Assembly: GCA_027924585.1 (NCBI GenBank)
Contig: BSBM01001026.1
Span: 1,230,501-1,294,500, forward strand
Direction of reading: 5' to 3'
Length of the DNA: 64,000 bases
Source: Larix kaempferi
Taxonomy: Eukaryota > Streptophyta > Pinopsida > Pinales > Pinaceae
Part shown: piece after piece, positions 44,901 through 55,888 of the stretch
Numbering within the stretch: position 1 is the stretch's first letter
Layout: every line of letters begins with the position of its first letter
The notes under the pieces: generated by a model
Told to the model about the DNA's origin: nothing
Seen by the model: only the letters and a program-made list of their open reading frames with translations
Databases searched by the model: none
Made by a program: the position numbers and the translations under genes

Positions 44901-46275
44901 TCATTGTCGTGGAGGAGGGGTTATTCCTCCCTGCACCTCCCATGCCACATGGAAAGCAACTGCAACCCATCGCATGATCCGCCACCAAGATGGACCACAC
45001 TCCACTGGAATATGAAGTGTCAAGGCCACCTCATCATCATCAAGGTCGACCCAATCTTGCTCATCAACCCCAACTATCAGCCTGCCTAACCTCCTCTCCA
45101 AGTTGGCTACCAAAGCAACCATATGGTCCCCAGTAGCTACCCCACCTTCAGTAGCTCCGGATCCTCTCTCTCTTGTAAAAACACCCTCAACAACACCTAC
45201 TCCTCTAATAGAAGGGCCATCCCCACTAACAGGTTGATCTCTCCCTGGTCTCGACCTCCGAGGTGGCCTCACATAATCGACATCTGCATCGTAGAGGAGA
45301 AAAACCATCATAAGTGTCTGATAAACATATATATCATGAATGTGCAGAAATAAACAGTATGTAAAAATATATATGTGAATAGTAAAAAACCATAAAATCC
45401 ATACCAATAGCATTGAATCCGCCAGCAGGAATGGGTAGCTCCGGATCTCCTCGGAAATCCATCCCACTCCAAGGGTACCTCTCAGGCCAGCCTATGCGAC
45501 CCTCCCGTAGATCCAGCACCTATGGTGTAAAAAAGGCCCCCACGGTCCCACCACTAGGACGGGGCATAATACGCCCCTAGAATTCCATCTGCGGCTCCCG
45601 TGGCCCCCTCTGGGCCACCACAACCCGTGGCCTCAAAGATGGATAACACTCGAAGAAGTACAAGCACAATACACTTCCATAGAAGATGGTGCACCACCCC
45701 ACACCTCGTCACAAATATGACATCTGCTGCATCATGGACTACAGCATCACTGAACCCTGCACCACATGATGCGCACCCATCACTCTCTCCACCAGTTGGA
45801 GCTGGCCTCTTGTAATCCGGTTGGGGTATGCCGCCCCCAACACATGCACAACGACTGTCGCCATAACCTCCACTGGTAGAGTCCTCAAATTTCTCACCAA
45901 CACACCACCCGAGTTCATAGAACTCAAGTCACCACTACAATAATGATCCACTAAGGTATGGATCATCTCCCCCACCAACTATGCAGAAAGAGGCTCCCTC
46001 ATCCATCGGGGAGTTAACCCAATCAAAAAATATATATCCTGAGTAGTGATACTCAGGTCCTCACCACCCACATGGAAAAATCCATGGTCAGGATCCCACA
46101 TGTCCAACAACTGCCACAATAGGTAGTCGGATGACCACATGAGAGGGATCTTGAAGAACTTCAAGAGCCCCGTATCTCGTAGACCATCGCTCACCCCCTG
46201 GTCGGCCAACATAATGGCTCGTAGGTCATCAAACTCTCTCTCCCTCCACTCAACATCTTGAATGCACACCATCAC
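44901..46275 (-). pseudogene. Plant mobile domain (PMD)-type protein, two exons
   Basis: Minus strand. Exon 1 (46275 to 45405) has DTGLLKFFKIPLMWSSDYLL, WDPDHGFFHVGGEDLS, TTQDIYFLIGLTPRWMREPL, then ITRGQLQLVERVM, LRPRVVV, WPERYPWSGMDFRGDPELPI. This sequence style belongs to the plant mobile domain family linked to transposons and to MAIL1/MAIN-type plant proteins. A GT-AG intron (45404-45284, 121 bp) follows, and exon 2 (45283-44901) is Gly/Arg-rich then DEQDWVDLDDDE and ends at 44901. Stops near 45976, 45690 and 45560 in exon 1 show decay. It lies opposite to the surrounding gypsy element, so it arrived by separate insertion or capture. Confidence 0.55.
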
Positions 46276-46289
46276 TAATAAGAAACTGC

Positions 46290-46700
46290 CTACACAGGGA
46301 AATGATCACCCATTATCCATATAAAATTAATTAGCGCAACCTTTCCTAAGAAGATCCGCGCGTAGTGTGACTCTTTACAACATATCCGCGCGTAGCACGG
46401 TCGAAAATCTATTCGGTTGAATGGAACCACCGCGTGGGAGATATACAGTTCGATTGTGCGCGTAGCGTGACTTTTCAAGGAACATTCACGCTACAACCAG
46501 TGCGCGGCCGAAGTATATACATCCCATGCTACGCACGGTATAGTACATTTGTTTCATGCTAGTAAGCGCGCTACAGTGCACACAATTTTCAAAAAACCCT
46601 ACGCTAGGCCAGCACGATATTTTCCCAAAATCTCACGTTACCACGCAGGATTTTCTTAAAATCTCGCGTGGTAATCCCTAAAACACAAAAAAGGACCCGT
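46290..46700. repeat. GC-rich recurring words (CGCGTAG/CTACGCG)
   Basis: Short words CCGCGCGTAG, GCGCGTAGCGTGAC, CACGCTACAACC, CTACGCACGG and CTCGCGTGGTAA recur irregularly in an otherwise AT-rich segment upstream (minus strand) of the PMD pseudogene. Similar words occur in the LTRs near 31855-31930 and 51590-51680. Confidence 0.5.
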
Positions 46701-47537
46701 GGCCACCCAAGGGACCCCTAAACCTAAGTCAAACAGATAAAATAAAAAAGGACTAGGTTTAGGCTCACCTGGAACTCGCGGATTGATGAACGATACACCG
46801 GATCTCCCATAAACGCTCGAAATTCAGTCTAGGAGGTTAGTGGCACAAAGTATAAATGATTTCGAAAAGTGGGCCCCACCCTCCTTTTATACTCATTTGA
46901 CCCAAACTTCCAACCAATACCACATAAAAACTGTAAATCCGTTTCTAAAACCGTTCACAGCATGAAGACCAGCACTTCGAGTTCTTTGACATGGAACCGA
47001 ACAAACCAAATTCCAACCAAAGTCACCAGAACACTATTTTTCATATCCAAGTACCCCATAAGTACGTGATGTTTTGGTTTTCACATTTTCAATACCTCAA
47101 TTATGTCGTCTACTACACTTGGGTATGTGCGTTGTATGTGCACGGCTGCGATCAAGACATTATGGAGCCTCTTGTAATCTAAGACTAGGGGTCATGCACC
47201 CTACCATAGGTATGATTTTGAAACTAGCATATAGACACTATTTTCCATCCGTTTACAACGCATATCCTAGTATTCCCGTTGATAACCATAAGGTCCCCAT
47301 TCATGGCCTTGATGTTCCATCAACATCATTTTCGTGAATAGCATGCTTCCCTGTGGGTGTGCGCACCATTTCCATCCCCGTCATCAATTGACACACACGA
47401 TGTCGACCCCCTACAAGTCCAAGGAATCTGACCCAAATTGAAAAGACCCTCCCTTAGAGTATCATTTTTGCATTTGGGAATTTACTCCACCCAGTAGACA
47501 CTCATTAGATTCTTCGACACATATTAGGAGAATGATT
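46701..47537. other. Flank of PMD pseudogene and host element interior
   Basis: No confirmed gene. The 46700-46900 part may hold the PMD gene's 5' region (TATAAATG at 46850 on the plus strand, TATA-like on both strands). From ~47200 the sequence appears to be interior of the 20.7-kb element. Confidence 0.35.
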
Positions 47538-47546
47538 CATACATCC

Positions 47547-50214
47547 CCCTCAAACCACTTATACTATGAAACGAGAACTCGACACAGTTCTCGTTTTTCA
47601 CTCTCCTAATTTTAGTAGCTATTTTTACCTCCGTTTCAAAAAGGGTTGATACCAGTATCACACATTTTCATTTTGAGGCATTTTTTTGGGTCTTTGACAC
47701 ATCTTTATTGTAAAGTATTTTTAATTTCTATTTTCAAGTGTGTTTTTTAGAAATTTAACAAAAAACATACATTTAGAAGCTAGCTATAATGAAAAACACA
47801 TACATTTTCAACATTTATCTTTAAAATTTAATCATAAATAATATATTTTTATGGAAAAAATAGTAAACAAATCGAGAAAAAGAAGACATTTAAACCCATT
47901 TTTAACAGATTTTTAGTCATTTTGTATAAAAATGATACTATTTCACATTATTTTTCATAATATTTAACCCCCTAACCAATTATTATTAAAATTTAAAAAG
48001 AAAATATTTAAAAAAATTACATTGCCCCCTTCTACCCTAACCCTATCCCTACTCCCCCACAAACTATTACAAAAGTTAAAAAAATAATTATAATACGTCC
48101 CTTCTACCCTAACCCCCTAACAAACTATTAATCATTTTTTTTAAAAATTACATTTAAAAAAAAATTACATATCCTACCCTAACCCCTCAACCAACCATTA
48201 ATAAACATTTAAAAAAACAAAGTACATTTTCTAACGCCCTAGCCCTCTACATTACCCCCTACCTTAGCCCCCCGAAAATTACATTTCCTAATGCCCTACC
48301 CACTACGTTAACCCCCTAATGTTACCCCATTACCCCTCACACATCGTTTTAACTAAAAAAATTTAAAACCCACCGTAAAAAAATTTAAAATTTAAAATAA
48401 AAACCTAAACTTAAAAAATAAAAAATAAAACCTAAACTTTACAAAAGAAAATAACAAAAAACAAAGTTGACTTTACAAATTAAAAAAAAAAAGACTTTAC
48501 AAAAAATTTTTTTTAAAACAAATTAAAAATTTTAAAAAATACTTAAAAAAAAAAAATTAAAAAAAAAAAAAAAAAAAATTTAAAACAAATTAAAAATTTT
48601 AAAAAATACTTAAAAATAAAAAATTAAAAATTAAAAAAAAAAAAAAAAATTTAAAACAAATTTAAAATTTAAAAAAAAAATTAAAAAAAAAAATTAAAAA
48701 TTAAAAAAAAAAAAAATTTAAAAACAAATTAAAAATTAAAAAAAAAACTTAAAAAAAAAATTTAAAAATTTAAAAAAAAAAAAATTTAAAATTTAAAAAA
48801 AAACTTTCAAAAAAAAAATTTAAAAATTAAAAAAAAACTTTAAAAAAAAAATTTAAAATTAAAAAAAAAAACCGTTGGGTGCCCAAAGGGCCGCCCCGCG
48901 GGGTGCCGCCGCGGGGCGGCCCTTTGGGCGCCCAACGGGGCGGAGGCAGCATCCTGTGGGCGGCGGATGCTGCCTCCGCCCCGTTGGGCGCCCAAGGGGC
49001 CGCCCCGCGGTGGCAGCCCGATGCCCCGCATCGAGCTGCCCCCGTGGGGCGGCCCTTTGGGCGCCCAACGGGTTTTTTTTTTAATTTTTAATTTTTTTTT
49101 TTAAGTTTTTTGAAAAAATTTTAATTTGTTTTTAAATTTTTATTTTTTTTTAATTTTTAATTTTTTTTTTAAAATTTTTAATTTGTTTTAAATTTTTTTT
49201 TTTTTTTTATTTTTAATTTTTTTTTTTTAAGTTTTTTTTTTAATTTTTAATTTGTTTTTAAATTTTTTTTTTTTTTAATTTTTAATTTTTTTTTTAAGTT
49301 TTTTTTTTTTAATTTTTAATTTGTTTTTAATTTTTTTTTTTTTTAAATTTTTAATTTTTTTTTTAAGTTTATTTTAACATTTTAAATTTTTTTTTTTTTA
49401 ATTTTTTTTTTTATTTTTTTAATTTTTGATTTGTTTTTAAATTTTTTTTTTGTAAAGTCTTTTTTTTTTTAATTTGTAAAGGCTAGTTTGTTTTTTGTTA
49501 TTTTCTTTTGTAAAGTTTAGGTTTTATTTTTTATTTTTTAAGTTTAGGTTTTTATTTTAATTGTTTAATTTTTTTAAGTTGGGTTTTAATTTTTTTTAGT
49601 TAAAACAATGTGTGAGGAGCAATGGGGTAACATTGGGTTAACGTAGTGGGTAGGGCATTAGGAAATGTAATTTTTGGGCGGTTAAGGTAGGGGGTAATGT
49701 AGGGGGCTAGGGAATTAGGAAATGTACTTTGTTTTTTAAAATGTAATTTTTTCAAACATTTATTAATGGTTTGTTGGGGGGTTAAGGTTAGATATGTAAT
49801 TATTTTTATAAATGTAAATTTTTAAAAAAATTATCGGGGGTTAAGGTAGGAGGGGCGCATTATAATTTTTTTTTTAACTTTTGTAATAGTTTGTTGGGGG
49901 TTAGGGTTATGAATTTATTTGTTGAAAACAGAAAATTTCAATTTAGGGGTTGATTTTAAGGCTTTCGTAAAAACAGTATGAGATTTTTAAGCCATGGCTA
50001 TATTTTTAACCCAGAGAAAAAAACGTTGATACTAGTATCAACACTTTTCGATTTGGGGGTTGTTTTTGGTGTTTTTTATGAAAACATGATACTGGCATCA
50101 ACACTTTTTGATTTGGGGGTTGTTTTCGGTGTTTTTTATGCAAAAATATGAGTTTTTATGGCTAGAGTTCTCGTTCTTAGTATATAGTTCTCATTTCATA
50201 GTATAAGTGGTTCT
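47547..50214. mobile_element. Foldback element, 2.67-kb inverted repeat
   Basis: Two arms of about 1.3 kb are inverted copies of each other. The outermost match is AACCACTTATACTATGAAA at 47553 versus the complement of TTTCATAGTATAAGTGGTT ending at 50212. Further in, unique blocks pair, such as CCTAATGCCCTACCCACTACG (48288) with its complement near 49640. The likely target duplication is CATACATCC (47538-47546) and CATACCTCC (50215-50223), 9 bp with one change, which suggests Mutator-type transposition. The inner arms are A-rich (48340-48870) and T-rich (49072-49560). No transposase is encoded. Confidence 0.8.
48871..49071. repeat. GC-rich hairpin core of the foldback
   Basis: About 200 bp of very GC-rich DNA between pure A/T arms. 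The motif CCGTTGGGCGCCCAAAGGGC and its complement occur several times, and CGGAGGCAGCATC pairs with GATGCTGCCTCCG around a CTGTGGGCGGCG loop. All six frames are open because of composition and symmetry, not coding. Confidence 0.85.
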
Positions 50215-50223
50215 CATACCTCC

Positions 50224-51532
50224 ATGAGCACTTTACCATTCAAAATCCCCCTCGTATCAACACCCTAGCAAAGACACCTAAGGTGCCCCCATCCTCCGAA
50301 ATAACTAGTTATATCTAATTATCCCACAGGAATACACTGCATAACATTGTTTCATGGGCAACCCGTCTTTGCGTCTGCAATTTCACCCTTACTTCATCAT
50401 TGGAAAGTGTCCCCTGTTCCACTCAAAACCATGGGGACTCCTCCCATCATCAAATCGGTCCCCCGAGATGCACAAAACTGTGGGGACCCCACAAAAATTC
50501 TTTATGTACAAAAATTTCCTGCGTCGCCTCACTTTGCGGGCACACCATATTATTTTGGCAATAACCCATGGTCGCCTTTGATCAATGTATTTGGTCTCCA
50601 TATGTTTAGCAATATTTTTTTTTCTAGTCACCATTACCCTTCGTTTTGCATCTCCATCAAAACCTCTTTAATTTGCATTTTGTCTCCATTTGTTTCAACT
50701 TGTACTGTCTTGAAAGAAAAATTGCCATCCCCACTCCCCCATTGTTACACCGATCAAAGGAATTTATGAGCCCCACACTTATCAACCAGTCTTGTGTCAG
50801 GTCTGTCTGTCCACCCGTTGGTTACAATATGATCCCATTTCTCAGGGTAGGACTTTTGTCCTATCCAGTACTTCAGCTCTTGTCGACGTCAATACACTGT
50901 ATTCCAAGAGTTACAGTATTTGCAGTTGTACCTTGGGATCCCTTTCAATCACTATAAGGGATCACCTCAAACTTAGTAGGGAGAGTCATTAGTGCTCCCT
51001 AACTAGGCAGTTTCCCCTATTCTCGATGTCAGCACATCATCACATTAGGGGGATATGTAATTTTGAAGGTAGCAATGTTCACATTTGGAATCATGATAGC
51101 AGTCTATTTGGTATGGTACAACCCTCAGGCAGAGTTACATACCAATTTTAGTCCCCCACCACAATGGGTTCATCATAGTCACCAGTCGTTCCACTTCTTC
51201 AATATGTTGCAGCAGCTCTGAGGGCATTTACCCTTACATGGATTGAATCCACCTTCATCCATGTCCCAATAGTATATTGGAGTTGACACCTTTGTCCTCT
51301 CTCATTGTAATCATTTTGACAACATTTCACGAGCATGGGTATGCCCACCTCGTTTGTATAAAACCTATTATTTATTGCAGCTCCAACGGTCGTCACCAAC
51401 ACTCTTCCCCCATGGGAGAACCTTGTTTTTTCCACAAAAGCTTAGTCCTACATAACACGAGGGAAACAACAGAAAACATGATGCATTATTGGCTCTACAG
51501 TACCCTCCAAACTTCATACATCACGGGGCATC
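50224..51532 (+). other. 3' interior of the 20.7-kb element
   Basis: Between the foldback and the 3' LTR. Open frames at 50347-50769 and 50646-50957 have no motif I can name. The stretch ends CACGGGGCATC just before the LTR, a weak polypurine-like tract. Confidence 0.4.
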
Positions 51533-52393
51533 TGTTAACGCCTATGAGTCCACAAGTGCCAAGAAAAAGTCAAAACAAAGGGTAGCGTGGGTATTACACA
51601 GTTAGACCTGTGTTATAGCATAGGTTACCTGAACAATTCTCGCACTACACCTGCACGGATTTTTCTTCAATAGCCACGCTACTGAAAAAATGGTTGGATT
51701 ACTCACACCCAATGGCACATTAAGATCTCAATCATCCCCAAGGATAAGAATTTGGATCCTCACACACTTGGTGGCAATAATCATCCCCCTTGTGTACCTT
51801 GAAACTGGTTCATGAAGGAGGAGAGTTCACATTTGGATCTAGTTGTTTGTTGGCCACCTCTTGGCCTATAAAAGGAATTCATTGTCATCCATTTGGTAGA
51901 GATAAATTAGGGCAAGATTATGCTGCTGGATTTGAGTTGGAGCTTCCTCATATCCCACCATTTCCTACCATTGTGAGCATTACCAATCTTGCTTTCCACC
52001 TACCATCAAGGATCAAGTGTTTCACTACATTGTCTTCCATCTACTTAGCATTTAGTTTGGACAATAAAGGCCTCCCTAAGGGAGATTGTTGGCTTCCCTT
52101 GAATCCTTCACTTCCTAGGTGTTGTAGAGCTATTCCATTGGGAAATACAAGAGTGGTTTAGCATATATTTAGTTGTTGTTGGATTTTGCATCTTTCCCCC
52201 ATCTCTTTCATTTTATTTTCATCAATATTTTCATGTTTGGATGTGAACTACACTAACAACCTCTTGCAGGATAACTTGGACGAATACCAACCTCCATCAA
52301 AAGGGGCTCCAAGGACTGAGGCCTTGCAACAACCTACAAGGCTTAGCCCCTCACCAAGTGGAAGAGTGCACTTGTGCAATTTTTTCCATAACA
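51533..52393 (+). repeat. 3' LTR of the 20.7-kb element
   Basis: 861 bp, TGTTAACGCC...CCATAACA with perfect TGTTA/TAACA inverted ends. Lacks the 104-bp segment found in the 5' LTR but otherwise aligns with it. Confidence 0.75.
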
Positions 52394-52398
52394 GGGTC

Positions 52399-53158
52399 AT
52401 TTCACTTCTGCAGATCTGAAGGTGTGGTTATTTTTTTTATATTAAATATATCCTCGATCATTAAAGGCATTGGATATAAACTTAACAACCTAAAAGTAAT
52501 CTCCCACTTCATTGCATAACCAATTCTCACCAATTGCAAGACTATTTGGTGATATAAGCATGGACCAAGTATTGCTTCTTTGAAGGAGAGTAATCCTTAT
52601 GCACTAAAGTAGCATCGTTGAAGATCCTATTTGTATGGTGCATCTCATGATTCTGATCTCCTTTTCAAAACGATTGTAAATCAAGTGTAAGTTTTGTTGT
52701 TAATTTATTTTAGTTGGAATAATACTTACCTAGGTATTGCATTCAAATATCAAACTTTGATGAGCTTATACTCTGTTTAAGACTTTAAAAGTGATATTCC
52801 TCAAATGCAGAAATCAACAAGTTCCTAATTTCTGCTTGATATTCTCTAATTTATGTGGAAGTACTTTCTCTCATCATTGTTGTCTACTATCCACACTCTT
52901 ATTTGCAGGCCTAAAAATTTATTATCATTGTTGATCATCTCAAATTGGAACTAAAATGGTAGCCAATCTAACACTGAAGATAATGCCTGATTATTATATG
53001 GTTATTATAAGATAGAAATCAAAATTATTACAGCAAGATTTGTCAATTTTCAGCACCTAGATTTCTCTTCTATAAAAAATGCAGTAAAATGCATCTTTTC
53101 CAGTTAAAGAAAGTATGGCATCTCCATGGAAATATATGTGAAGCAATACTTCAATCCC
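52399..53158. other. No recognisable gene
   Basis: AT-rich DNA into which the 20.7-kb element and the LINE transcript inserted. No supported feature. Confidence 0.4.
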
Positions 53159-53209
53159 TTCTTGTAATAGTTTTTTTTTGACAAGAACGGTTAGGTTGCA
53201 TTAATCGGC

Positions 53210-53227
53210 GTTCTGGCAAGCCAGAAC
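53210..53227 (-). promoter_or_regulatory. 3'-terminal stem-loop of LINE transcript
   Basis: Minus strand reads GTTCTGGC, TT, GCCAGAAC: a perfect 8-bp stem with a two-base loop about 30 nt before the poly(A). Plant L1s are not generally thought to need a 3' stem, whereas some LINE clades do. Confidence 0.6.
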
Positions 53228-53413
53228 CAAAAAGTTACAAATCTGAAGAAGGTTGGTGACCTCTAGCAGTGCTACCAACCTTCTTGTGAAAGTCTTGGGA
53301 GACAAATCCCATCTGTTTCTTGAGCTAATTCGAGATAATGACAAAAGGAGCTTACAAGGGTAAATTCTCACAAACTGTGAGCAAAGTAGAAGACAAAAGC
53401 AAAGCATTTAGAC

Positions 53414-54646
53414 TCAGGGGGATGAAATTTGCCCCTTAAAGTAGGGATCCAGCTTTTTCTGAGATCCAAAAGAGATGTTGGAAGCCGTCTCCTTTTCTCT
53501 ACGTGCCTTGTTGGTCCTTCGCCCTCTGGTAAGGGGTGGAGACGGGACTGAATTGTCTTCAGGTTCAATAGTTCCCACAGAGCCGCTGGAGGGGACTGAA
53601 ACAGCCGGACCTGCAGGGGCAGGGGGTTCAGGATCTGAAGCCCTGGCTTCCTTCGCATCTACTGAGCCAGGTAGGGCAGGATCCGGAAGTCTTTCGTCTA
53701 CCAGAGGGTCTTCCATAACTGTTGTTGCTTCAGGGTCTAGGGCTTCTTCTTCTTGCAGTGCTTCAAAGCTGTTTTTAATTTCAAGAGTTGCCTCCGCTGA
53801 AGGAGTGGCCTTCGGAACCTGGGCTAGTGATTCCTTTCGCCTTGGCTGCCTTCGCCGGTTAGTTATTGGCTGAAAATCATCTCCTTTAACTGGTTCCGCC
53901 ACTTCTGAGGCTTTGGGGCAGCATTTTGCGAAATGACCATAAGTATGGCACCGAAGGCACTTAAAAGGAATCTGCTCGTAGTATAGCTCTTGGATATGGC
54001 GCCATTCCCCCAGGGAGAGCTGAATGGCTTCCGGGAGTCCTTTCTCGAGGTTAACCTCAACACAAACACGAGCACAGGTAAATTGATCCCCTTTCGGCTC
54101 CACACTGTCCAGGAAACGCCCAAGCTTATTTCCAATGTCCTCCAGAGAACTTTTCCCCCATAGATGCAGGGGGAGATGAGGCAGCCTAACCCAAACAGGG
54201 GCTGCAGTGATCTCATCTCCGGGATTAAAATCAAGAGTCCAGGGGGATAAGAAGAGCCCCCTCGGCCCCATGAAATAGGGACCAGATCTGAAAACTAGAT
54301 CTCGATCCACTTTGCTAGAAAAGCTGAAAATAAAAAAGCCCCTGCCTACTGCACACAAAGAAATGTTTCCATGTATCAGCGATTTCCAGCGTTCTTCCAT
54401 CCAAGCCTCCACCGATTTGGGGCTAGGCCATAACCCCGTGAACTTTCCGATGAGGGCCTTTTCTGCTAGAAGGAGGGCAAGATTGCATGGCTCTTCTGGA
54501 GATAGCTCCAGAGAGGGGATCTCCTCCATCTTCTTAACAAACTTAGACGAGAGAGAAGGCTTGGCTTTAGGTCCTGCCGAAAGGACTAATGCCGTGAAAG
54601 CTTCCAAAGGGTCTTTTTCCATCTCTGCAAATGGATCTGGGGCCAT
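53414..54646 (-). CDS. LINE ORF1 protein (DUF4283 and zinc knuckle)
   Basis: Intact 410-codon frame. I choose Met at 54646 (MAPDPFAEMEKDP) because the 46 codons upstream in the open frame are Cys/Leu-rich and look untranslated. Residues ~55-205 form a DUF4283-type RNA-binding domain: LLLAEKALIGKFTG, GRGFFIFSFSSKVDRDLVF, GPYFMGPRGLFLSPW, PVWVRLPHLPLHLW, LGRFLDSVEPKG, ARVCVEVNL. A CX2CX4HX4C knuckle follows at C230, C233, H238, C243. The C-terminal third is acidic and Pro-rich, ending in basic GRRTNKARRE. ORF1 proteins coat L1 RNA. The lack of any stop in a window where nearly all other coding has decayed marks this as recent. Confidence 0.9.
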   Translation of the reverse strand: MAPDPFAEMEKDPLEAFTALVLSAGPKAKPSLSSKFVKKMEEIPSLELSPEEPCNLALLLAEKALIGKFTGLWPSPKSVEAWMEERWKSLIHGNISLCAVGRGFFIFSFSSKVDRDLVFRSGPYFMGPRGLFLSPWTLDFNPGDEITAAPVWVRLPHLPLHLWGKSSLEDIGNKLGRFLDSVEPKGDQFTCARVCVEVNLEKGLPEAIQLSLGEWRHIQELYYEQIPFKCLRCHTYGHFAKCCPKASEVAEPVKGDDFQPITNRRRQPRRKESLAQVPKATPSAEATLEIKNSFEALQEEEALDPEATTVMEDPLVDERLPDPALPGSVDAKEARASDPEPPAPAGPAVSVPSSGSVGTIEPEDNSVPSPPLTRGRRTNKARREKETASNISFGSQKKLDPYFKGQISSP

Positions 54647-54911
54647 CGTGGAAGGCGGCGACCACCAGCAATGAAGGACGCAGCAGAGCGAGCAACGCAA
54701 GCAATAAAAAACGAAGGGCAAACTTCGATCCGTGGCCCTGCAAGCAAAGGAGACGAGCGATCCCTGAACTGCTACGAAGACCACGTCCCTGCAAATGAAA
54801 ACCAGAGTGAGGCGGCTAGGGTTTGAGCCCTAGCCGCAGAGATCCACCGGGCGTCTTCATCACTCAAGCAAATTACAGCTAGACAATTTTACCAGCTTTC
54901 TTGTAATAGTT

Positions 54912-55888
54912 ATTGGTAGTTACTGAACATTTTGAAAAAAAAACTCTGATACGTAAATTATGAAGGAAGAACCTGACAAATGACAAAGAAAACACATTCA
55001 AGGAACTACCCCATCAGTTATCCAATCAACACCAGGATGAAAAAACTTAAAATGTAGCCTAGTCTTAAAGTAGTATTTGCTTAAAACAGAAGTCTAATCT
55101 TTAAACTAACAAAAGACAAATGCACATGTAGGTAAAATAATGTCGATTTTTTTTTGTAAGCACTAACACTACATATTTTCATCATTTATGGGATACATTG
55201 GACTTGCCATTTTAAAGGAAATACTAATCTACATACCTTAAGAGTAGCAACAATGCTAGCATGTTGTTTTTCCTACTCATAAAATCCTCTTTGGATCCAC
55301 ACCACCTCTTCCCTAGATATAAACAATGCTCTAAGGTCTATCTCTGGTTGTTGTAAAAGCTCCCTTTGCCTCGCAATATCATGGGACGTCGTTGTATGGA
55401 ATCCTAATAATTGCTCATCTCAACATCAACGAATACAGAAGCTAAATCGGTCTCCAGATGTATATTAGATTGCTTCACATGCTTTATCTATGTATTCAAA
55501 CAGGTGTTCAAGCACAGCATCAGGGAAAACACAAATGCTAACACTGCTAAAATAAAATTTTCAAAAGTAGAGAACATTTTCCACAAATTCAAGAATGTAG
55601 TGAAAATATTGAACAAAAAAAATATTTTCTCTACAAATCCGAGATTAACAAATAAAGATGAATGCAAATTTGCAATACAAACATAATAAAAACAACATCC
55701 ATCAGCCATATAGTAGTAAGGAGATGTTGAACTTCCTCAAATCCATTTCAAATAGCAATGCCTAAGATGACAAACATTACATAAATTTTTTGGTTGAATG
55801 TGCTCCGACATAACATTAAAAAAAAAAAAAAAAAAAAATCTAAATAAAACCCTGGAAAATTAAGCTTCCAAGATGTTTGAAGTATGTG
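54912..55888. other. No recognisable gene
   Basis: AT-rich, with a poly(A) run at 55818-55838. The frame at 55411-55686 is Lys/Asn-rich and unconvincing. Confidence 0.4.

Larger units (their letters stand above)
31697..52393 (+). mobile_element. 20.7-kb Ty3/gypsy-type element with nested insertions
   Basis: LTRs at 31697-32659 and 51533-52393 share about 850 bp. Both start TGTTAAYGCCT and end in the TTTTTCCAT..CA region, and flanks are GGGTT (31692-31696) and GGGTC (52394-52398), a 5-bp duplication with one change. Inside, on the plus strand, are gag (34649-35939), a zinc knuckle and retropepsin (36085-37131), a second zinc-knuckle module (37156-38390) and RNase H (38752 onward, resuming at 44057). 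I see no reverse transcriptase or integrase. Nested inside are a Copia element (38843-44051), a minus-strand plant-mobile-domain pseudogene (~44900-46300) and a foldback element (47547-50214). The gag and zinc-knuckle module are homologous to those of the minus-strand element at 5247-13905. Confidence 0.75.
53159..54911 (-). mobile_element. ORF1-only LINE retroposon
   Basis: The insertion is bounded by the 14-bp direct repeat TTCTTGTAATAGTT (53159-53172 and 54898-54911). On the minus strand it runs from a 5' untranslated region at 54897 through one ORF (54646-53414), a ~230-bp 3' untranslated region, a terminal stem-loop and a short poly(A) (T run at 53171-53179). These are hallmarks of target-primed reverse transcription by L1-type machinery. 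No ORF2 (endonuclease, reverse transcriptase) is present, so it either derives from a spliced or internally deleted L1 or is a half-L1-type family moved in trans. Confidence 0.85.

Noticed and set aside
48840-49091. Overlapping open frames on both strands in the GC core of the foldback
   Set aside because: They come from GC-rich inverted symmetry; translations are Gly/Ala/Arg/Pro-rich mirror images with no protein signature.
53475-54674. Plus-strand frames opposite the LINE ORF1
   Set aside because: They are antisense shadows of a GC-rich coding region; only the minus strand shows DUF4283-type and zinc-knuckle motifs.
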